The position numbers were made by a program, and so were the translations under genes. 64,000 bases of DNA. Source: Streptomyces mayonensis (GTDB taxonomy: Bacteria; Actinomycetota; Actinomycetes; Streptomycetales; Streptomycetaceae). The DNA is taken from assembly GCF_018982965.1 (NCBI RefSeq), contig NZ_JACBYP010000002.1, positions 1-64,000 on the forward strand, in the 5' to 3' direction. The notes under the pieces are model-generated. The model did no database searches. It was given only the letters and a program-made list of their open reading frames with translations, and was not told the origin of the DNA. Of this stretch, positions 58,911-64,000 are shown one piece after another; position 1 is the first letter of the stretch; the number at the start of each line of letters is the position of its first letter.

Positions 58911-59870
58911 ATGCTGCACATCGACGCCGAACAGACCGTGGCCGCCCTCCCCTTCGACCGGCTCGTCCCCGCTCTGCGGGACGGGTTCGTGCGGGGCGCG
59001 CACAGCCCCGACCGGCACCACCACGCCGTCGACGGGGGCGGCGACGCCACTCTGCTGCTGATGCCCGCCTGGTCGGAGGGCGGCTTCCTCGGCGTGAAAC
59101 TGGTCAACGTCTTCCCCCGCAACGCCACCCTCGGCCGGCCCGCGCTGTCCTCCGCGTACGTCCTGGCCAGCGCCGTCACCGGGGAGCACCTGGCGGTCAT
59201 CGACGGCAACGAGCTGACCCGGCGCCGCACCATGGCCACGTCGGCGCTCGCCGCCACCCATCTCGCCCGCCCGGACAGCGGCGTGCTGCTGGTGGTCGGC
59301 GCCGGACACATCGCGAGCCTCACCGCCGACGCCTACCGCAGTGTCCTCGGCATCCACACCGTCCTCGTGCACAGCCGGTCCGCCGGCAGCGCACAGCGGC
59401 TCGCCGACCGGCTGAGCGGGCAGGGCGTCAGCGCGCGGGCCGTCACCGACCTGCCCGCGGCGGTCGCCGAGGCCGACGTCGTCAGCTGCGCCACCCTCGC
59501 CACCGAGCCGGTGATCCGCGGCGACTGGCTGCGGCCCGGCACCCACCTCGATCTCGTCGGCAGCTTCCGCCCCACCATGCGGGAGTCCGACGACCAGTGC
59601 GTGCGCCGCGGTGCGGTGTTCATCGACACCCCGCAGGCCGTGCACGAGTCCGGTGATCTGACCCAGCCCCTGGAGAGCGGCGTCCTCACCCCGGACGACA
59701 TCCGCGGCACGCTGTCCGGCCTCTGCTCGGGCGCGGTGCCCGGCCGGCGTGCCCCGGACGAGATCACCGTCTTCAAGTCCGTGGGCAGCGCGCTCGCCGA
59801 CCTCACCGCAGCGGCGGCGGTCTACGAGGCGTGCGGTCCCTCGTCCGAGAGCACCATGTCCCAGGAGTGA
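58911..59870 (+). CDS. Ornithine cyclodeaminase / mu-crystallin family enzyme
   Basis: 319 residues with the NAD(P)-binding Rossmann segment VLLVVGAGHIASLTADAY near 125 and family motifs LGVKLVNVFPRN near 60 and DLVGSFRPTMRE near 215. Members deaminate ornithine to proline or reduce cyclic imines and ketimino acids. ATG 58911, 56 bases after the oxidoreductase, followed five bases later by the transporter, so all three are co-transcribed. The context suggests catabolism of an amino- or imino-acid-like compound. Confidence 0.85.
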   Translation: MLHIDAEQTVAALPFDRLVPALRDGFVRGAHSPDRHHHAVDGGGDATLLLMPAWSEGGFLGVKLVNVFPRNATLGRPALSSAYVLASAVTGEHLAVIDGNELTRRRTMATSALAATHLARPDSGVLLVVGAGHIASLTADAYRSVLGIHTVLVHSRSAGSAQRLADRLSGQGVSARAVTDLPAAVAEADVVSCATLATEPVIRGDWLRPGTHLDLVGSFRPTMRESDDQCVRRGAVFIDTPQAVHESGDLTQPLESGVLTPDDIRGTLSGLCSGAVPGRRAPDEITVFKSVGSALADLTAAAAVYEACGPSSESTMSQE

Positions 59871-59875
59871 GCCCG

Positions 59876-61327
59876 ATGACCCAGCAGCACGTCCCCCCTG
59901 CTGAGCCGCAGCGTCCCACCGTCACCGACAACGTCTTCGCGCGGGCCGCCGCGCGCAGCGCCGCCTTCTCCGAGCGCTGGTTCCCCACCGCGCTGGTCTT
60001 CGCCCTGCTCGCCGTCGCGGTCGTGGCCGTCGCCGCGCTGGCCATCGGTTCGTCGCCCGCGAAGGTCACGGGCGTGTTCGGCGACGGCTTCTGGGACCTG
60101 ATCCCGTTCACCATGCAGATGGCGATGGTGGCGATCGGCGGCTACGTCGTCGCCACCGCCCGTCCCGTGCAGCGGGTCATCGTCCGGCTCGCCGCGATAC
60201 CGGCCACCAACCGCACCGCGGTCGCCATGGTGGCCACCGTCAGCCTCACCTCCGCGCTGCTCAACTGGGGCTTCAGCCTCATCTTCAGCGGGTTGCTGGT
60301 GCGCCGGCTCGCGGAGCGGGAGGACCTGCGCGTCGACTACCGCGCCGCGTCCGCGGCTGCCTACCTGGGCCTGGGCGGCAGCTGGGCGCTCGGACTCAGC
60401 TCCTCCGCCGCCCAGTTGCAGGCCAACCCCGAGAGCCTGACCGACTCACTCCTCGACATCACCGGCGTCATCCCCTTCAGCCAGACAATCTTCACCTGGC
60501 AGTCCCTCACCCTCGCCGCCGCGGTGATCGTCACCTGCATCGCGGTCGCCTACGTCACCGCGCCGCGCGGCGAGAGCGTGCGCACCGCCGCCGACCTGGG
60601 CATCGACCCGTCCGACCCGGTGGAGGAGGACAGGCCGCGCACCCGGCCCGGGGAGTGGCTGGAGTACAGCCCGCTGCTGACCTTCGTCGTGGTCGCGCTC
60701 GTCGGCGGCTGGGCCGTGCAGGAGTTCACGTCCCAGAACCCCATCGTCGCGATCTCCGCCCTCAACACCTACAACCTGCTGGTACTGACGCTGGGCATGC
60801 TGCTGCACTGGCGTCCGCGCCGGTTCGTCGCCGCGGTCGCGAAGGCCGTGCCGGCGACCGGCGGAGTGCTGATCCAGTTCCCGTTCTACGCCGGTATCGC
60901 GGCCATCATGACCGAGGCCACCAACAGTTCGGGCGACAGCCTGTCGCACTACCTCGCGTCGATGTTCACGGGCACGGGCTCCGCGGGCCTGTTCCCGGTG
61001 ACGATGGGCGTCTACTCCGTCGTCCTCGGCTTCCTCATCCCGTCGGGCGGCGGCAAGTGGGTCATCGAGGCGCCGTACGTGATGCAGGCCGCCAACGACC
61101 TGCACGTCAACCTGGGTTGGACGGTGCAGATCTACAACGCCGCCGAGGCCCTGCCCAACCTCGTCAACCCCTTCTGGATGCTGCCGCTGCTCGGCGTGCT
61201 GAAGCTCAAGGCCCGCGACATCATCGGCTACACCTTCCTCTACCTGGTGGCGCTCCTGCCGTTGGTACTCGGCCTCCTCACCCTGCTGTCCCTGACACTG
61301 CCCTACACACCCCCCGTCCAGCCCTGA
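59876..61327 (+). CDS. AtoE-type short-chain fatty acid transporter family protein
   Basis: 483 residues, about 11-12 hydrophobic segments. Signature regions of the AtoE/TIGR00366 family are visible: FWDLIPFTMQMAMVAIGGY, LNWGFSLIFSGLLVRR, AAYLGLGGSWALGLS and the conserved FLIPSGGGKWVIEAPY near 400. It likely imports the carboxylate substrate of this operon. ATG 59876 with AGGAG nine bases upstream, overlapping the end of the cyclodeaminase gene's stop region. Confidence 0.88.
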   Translation: MTQQHVPPAEPQRPTVTDNVFARAAARSAAFSERWFPTALVFALLAVAVVAVAALAIGSSPAKVTGVFGDGFWDLIPFTMQMAMVAIGGYVVATARPVQRVIVRLAAIPATNRTAVAMVATVSLTSALLNWGFSLIFSGLLVRRLAEREDLRVDYRAASAAAYLGLGGSWALGLSSSAAQLQANPESLTDSLLDITGVIPFSQTIFTWQSLTLAAAVIVTCIAVAYVTAPRGESVRTAADLGIDPSDPVEEDRPRTRPGEWLEYSPLLTFVVVALVGGWAVQEFTSQNPIVAISALNTYNLLVLTLGMLLHWRPRRFVAAVAKAVPATGGVLIQFPFYAGIAAIMTEATNSSGDSLSHYLASMFTGTGSAGLFPVTMGVYSVVLGFLIPSGGGKWVIEAPYVMQAANDLHVNLGWTVQIYNAAEALPNLVNPFWMLPLLGVLKLKARDIIGYTFLYLVALLPLVLGLLTLLSLTLPYTPPVQP

Positions 61328-61733
61328 CCGGGGCGCACCGGGCCGGTGGCGGCAGCGCCGGCCCGGACCCGGCCGCTCATGTCCCCGGCGACGGCGACGT
61401 GTTGGCCGCTGCCGCCCGTCGGCTCCGTGGAGGTCTGTCCCGGTGATGCCGAAGCATGCGTCTCACCGGGCCTCGCTTCGCCTGGCGGCCCGGGGCAACC
61501 GGGACGGCTGGTCGGGGCCGGGCCGTCGGGGCGGCCGGAGCCGGGCGGTCGGGCGGTCGGGCGGTCGGGCGGTCGGGCGGTCGGGCGGTCGGGCGGTCGG
61601 GCGGTCGGGGCACTGTGTCAGCCCGGTGCCGGGACGGGCACCAGGCACCGGGCACTTCACCCCGCCGCCGGAACCACCCCCGGCGCCACCCCGACCCGGA
61701 CCGTGTCGGGGAGTGCGGCTCGTGGGCCACGGG
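61328..61733. other. Convergent intergenic region with octamer repeat
   Basis: About 400 bases between convergent stops. Holds the 8-base tandem repeat at 61543-61606 and several short G/C inverted repeats that could act as terminators; no coding frame. Confidence 0.6.
61543..61606. repeat. 8-nt tandem repeat, eight perfect copies
   Basis: GGGCGGTC repeated eight times without mismatch over 64 bases, flanked by imperfect copies. It does not lie in a gene. Such perfect arrays are prone to slippage. Confidence 0.95.
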
Positions 61734-62903
61734 TCAGCAGCGCATCCGTGGGCGTTCCCCGTTCGTGACGGCCCGAAGTACCCACTCGGCCGGGCCGTAC
61801 CGGTACCGCCCGAGCCAACGACGGCTCAGCTCCAGCTGTACCGCGAAGATGCCGACGGCGACGACCGGCACGACCGCCGGCGGCGTGTCTCCGGTCAGCC
61901 CGAGGCCTGCGCCGGTGAAGACCAGCACGCCAAGCAGGGACTGACCGAGATAGTTCGACAGCGCCATCCGGCCGGCCGGCGCGAGCGCCCGTGCGAGCCG
62001 GCTGCCGCGCGGGGTGGCGAACACCCGTAGCAGGGTCGCCACGTAGGCGCCGACCAGCAGCGGCGCGGTCAGGATGCTCGCCGCCAGCCCGGCCGGGTCG
62101 GCGGTGCCGCCACCGATCGCGAACACCAGAGCGCCGGCGAGCCCGACCGGGTACCCGACCGCCTCCAGTCGGCGCAGCGCGACCGCGTGCCTGCCGATTC
62201 CCTCGGCGAGCAGCTTCCGCCGGCCGGCGGCCAGCCCGACGAGGAACGCGGCGAACGCGAGCGGGCCCTGCACCGCGAGAGTTCCGGCCATCGCAGGCAG
62301 CGAGCGCAGGTGCTCGCCGATCACCGAACCCAGGCCGCCGGCCAGCGCATCGGTCGACGCGCGACCGTCGGCGAGCGCGACGTTCTGGTCGGTGACCAGT
62401 TCGACGCCGCCCAGGGCAGCCACGGCCATCCCGACCGCCATGAAACCGACGATCGCTCCCGCAGCGACGACCGCGGTCCTCGGCCTGATCCGGCGCACGG
62501 CGAGCAGAACGAGGCCGAGGAGCGCGTAGGTGGTCAGGATGTCGCCCTGGAACAGCAGCACCGCATGCAGACCGCCGAGCACGAAGAGCCCGCCGAGCCG
62601 GCGGAGGAACCGCGCGGTGAAGTTCGCGCCGGCACCGGCCGCGGAGGCCGGCTGCAGGGTGAAGCTGTAGCCGAACAGGAACGAGAACAGCAGATAGAAC
62701 TTCATCTCGAACAGCAACCGGACCCCGAACTCGACGGAGTGGTCCAGCCAGGAGCCGTGTGCCGGATCGGCGACGAGGTGGAACGGGTAACCGGAGGCGA
62801 AATACGCGAGGTTCACGACCAGGATGCCGAACAGCGCGAACCCGCGCAGCGCGTCGACATCGAGTAACCGGGGTGCGGTGCGCGGTCGCAGGGTGTCCGT
62901 CAT
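61734..62903 (-). CDS. DUF418-domain integral membrane protein
   Basis: 389 residues with about nine to ten hydrophobic segments. Typical DUF418/YeiB features: N-terminal RLLDVDALRGFALFGILVVNL, the LFSFLFGYSF segment, and the C-terminal DUF418 block MALSNYLGQSLLGVLVFTGAG and ELSRRWLGRYRYGPAEWVLRAVTNG. The function of the family is not settled. ATG 62903. It stands alone between a repeat region and hairpins. Confidence 0.88.
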   Translation of the reverse strand: MTDTLRPRTAPRLLDVDALRGFALFGILVVNLAYFASGYPFHLVADPAHGSWLDHSVEFGVRLLFEMKFYLLFSFLFGYSFTLQPASAAGAGANFTARFLRRLGGLFVLGGLHAVLLFQGDILTTYALLGLVLLAVRRIRPRTAVVAAGAIVGFMAVGMAVAALGGVELVTDQNVALADGRASTDALAGGLGSVIGEHLRSLPAMAGTLAVQGPLAFAAFLVGLAAGRRKLLAEGIGRHAVALRRLEAVGYPVGLAGALVFAIGGGTADPAGLAASILTAPLLVGAYVATLLRVFATPRGSRLARALAPAGRMALSNYLGQSLLGVLVFTGAGLGLTGDTPPAVVPVVAVGIFAVQLELSRRWLGRYRYGPAEWVLRAVTNGERPRMRC

Positions 62904-62960
62904 GCGACAACGCTAGGAACGGCGGGGGCCCGGCACGAGCCGGTGTGCCCGAGAGCCCGC

Positions 62961-63002
62961 GGTGGGGCCTGCCCCACCGGCCGGGGCGGGGCCTGCCCCA
63001 CC
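62961..63002 (-). terminator. Two adjacent G/C hairpins after the aldehyde dehydrogenase gene
   Basis: GGTGGGGC (62961-62968) and GCCCCACC (62971-62978) are perfect arms, repeated imperfectly as GGGGCGGGGCCTGCCCCACC just after. The element lies 58-100 bases beyond the dehydrogenase stop on the minus strand. It has no T-run. Confidence 0.55.
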
Positions 63003-63059
63003 GACGGACCCTGGCGTCGGGCCGGCCCGAGCGCGTGACGCCCCGTGCGGGCCGCCGTT

Positions 63060-64000
63060 CTACCGGTCGCGGATCTCCGCCGGCAGGGCCTGCTGCGGGA
63101 CGTTCTGGTAGGCGACCGGGCGGCGGAAGCGGTTCACCGCCGCCGTGCCGACCGACGTGGTGGTCGGTGCGGTGGAGGCGGGCCAGGGGCCGCCGTGCTG
63201 CTGGGCGTCGCTGACGGTGACGCCGGTGGGCCACTCGTTCCAGATGACGCGTCCGGCGTGCCCGGCCAGCGCTTCGAGCAGGCGCCGGCCGTCCTCGTCG
63301 AGGGCGTGGCCGCCCTGGACGGTGCCGGTCAGCGCACCGTCGAACCCGGCGAGGACCGTCTCGACCTCGTCCACACTGCCGTACTCGACGAGGAGCGAGG
63401 CGGGGCCGAAGACCTCCGTGGAGATGAGCGACGGGTCCGCGCGCACGGCCTCGGTGGTGGTGCGCAGGAGCGCGATCTCCGGCAGGTCCGCGTCGCCGCC
63501 GGTGCGCCGGGCCATGGTCACTCCGTCGCGGGCGGCGAGCTCGTCGAGCGCGGTCGCGTAGGCCTCGGCGATGCGGTCGCCGAGCATCGGGCCGGCCGTC
63601 AGCGGGGGCAGGGCCGCGAGGAAGGCGTCGGCGTCGGGGACGAAGACGACGCCGGGCTGGGTGCAGAACTGGCCGGAGCCGAGGGTGAAGGAGGCGGCGA
63701 AGCCGGTGGCGATGTCCGCGGCGCGGTCGGCCCAGCCCGCCGGAGTGACGACCACCGGGTTGGTGGAGCCGAGTTCGCCGTAGAAGGGGATGGGGTCGGG
63801 GCGGTCGGCGGCGAGTTGGAAGAGGTACCGGCCGCCGCGCGTGGAGCCGGTGAAACCGACGGCCTTGATGCGGGGGTCCCGTACGGCGTCGGCGCCCTCG
63901 CGTTCTCCCTCGACGAGCTGGAGCAGGTGGGCGGGGGCTCCGGCGTCGTCCAGGGCCGCCGTGGCGACGGAGGCGGTGAGCCGGGAGAGTTCCGGGTGGC
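63060..64000 (-). CDS. Aldehyde dehydrogenase, 2,5-dioxovalerate (ketoglutarate semialdehyde) type, C-terminal part
   Basis: About 312 C-terminal residues; the start is beyond the right edge. The NAD(P)-binding GFTGSTRGGRYLF, catalytic Glu in ELGSTNPVVV and catalytic Cys in GSGQFCTQPGVV are visible. The FCTQPG context is typical of the enzyme that oxidises 2,5-dioxopentanoate to 2-oxoglutarate in sugar-acid or hydroxyproline breakdown. The end is marked by VNRFRRPVAYQNVPQQALP, also typical of this group. Stop TAG at 63060-63062. Confidence 0.88.
   Translation of the reverse strand, partial: HPELSRLTASVATAALDDAGAPAHLLQLVEGEREGADAVRDPRIKAVGFTGSTRGGRYLFQLAADRPDPIPFYGELGSTNPVVVTPAGWADRAADIATGFAASFTLGSGQFCTQPGVVFVPDADAFLAALPPLTAGPMLGDRIAEAYATALDELAARDGVTMARRTGGDADLPEIALLRTTTEAVRADPSLISTEVFGPASLLVEYGSVDEVETVLAGFDGALTGTVQGGHALDEDGRRLLEALAGHAGRVIWNEWPTGVTVSDAQQHGGPWPASTAPTTTSVGTAAVNRFRRPVAYQNVPQQALPAEIRDR

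Overview
The window is about 72-74 percent G+C, with strong third-codon G/C bias, GTG starts, ATGA/GTGA start-stop overlaps, ECF sigma and FCD-GntR regulators and very large biosynthetic genes. This points to Streptomyces or a close actinomycete. The left two thirds is specialised metabolism; the right third is a mix of accessory and catabolic operons. Function calls rest on motif reading, without any database search.

Left end (1-7179, minus strand): an isonitrile lipopeptide (INLP) pathway in the order scoE-scoD-scoC-scoB-scoA, the same gene order as Mycobacterium tuberculosis Rv0097-Rv0101. It has an oxidase that makes the isonitrile, an FcoT-like hot-dog enzyme, an acyl-AMP ligase, a free acyl carrier protein and an NRPS that runs off the left edge. 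An aspartyl/asparaginyl beta-hydroxylase-like gene lies upstream. INLPs have been described as copper-binding metallophores, so it is notable that the next block (8326-12917) holds a Met/His-rich membrane protein, a PCu(A)C copper chaperone, a CopA-type P-ATPase and a small Met/His-tailed membrane protein. An ECF sigma gene stands between. A cobalamin riboswitch heads a [2Fe-2S] thioredoxin-like ferredoxin gene at the upstream end of this block.

Centre (13251-42756, minus strand): an SRPBCC protein, a P450, an MbtH-like protein and one 8063-residue NRPS (15613-39804) with seven modules and a thioesterase, then an ABC exporter fused to an HMA-like domain and a DUF5132 protein. Reading the adenylation pockets gives X-Thr-X-Pro-Phe-(N-Me)Tyr-X, with no epimerase domain. 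With the adjacent P450 this matches the logic of Ahp-containing cyclodepsipeptides (cyanopeptolin/streptopeptolin type, serine protease inhibitors): Thr closes the ester ring and Pro would be oxidised to Ahp.

Right of the NRPS (43156-47662): a glutamine-synthetase-like ligase, a GNAT acetyltransferase, a type III PLP decarboxylase and a KASIII-like enzyme, which may form a small amine/amide module or support the NRPS. Then (48094-53511, plus strand) comes a tightly coupled operon with no textbook function: a small membrane protein, a 595-residue protein with a faint carboxylate-amine-ligase look, a Cys/His-rich zinc-finger protein ending in a KH domain, and a vWA (MIDAS) protein whose C-terminal part has an R-N-x-x-H-H motif. 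This is the best candidate for an undescribed system.

Right end: a four-TM membrane protein; a GntR regulator divergent from a probable catabolic operon (a three-domain molybdopterin oxidoreductase/flavin reductase/ferredoxin fusion, an ornithine cyclodeaminase-like enzyme and an AtoE-type transporter); a DUF418 membrane protein; and the end of a 2,5-dioxovalerate-type aldehyde dehydrogenase. Short tandem repeats recur across the window, several inside reading frames (scoA, scoD, the NRPS methyltransferase domain, the ABC linker, the copA tail).
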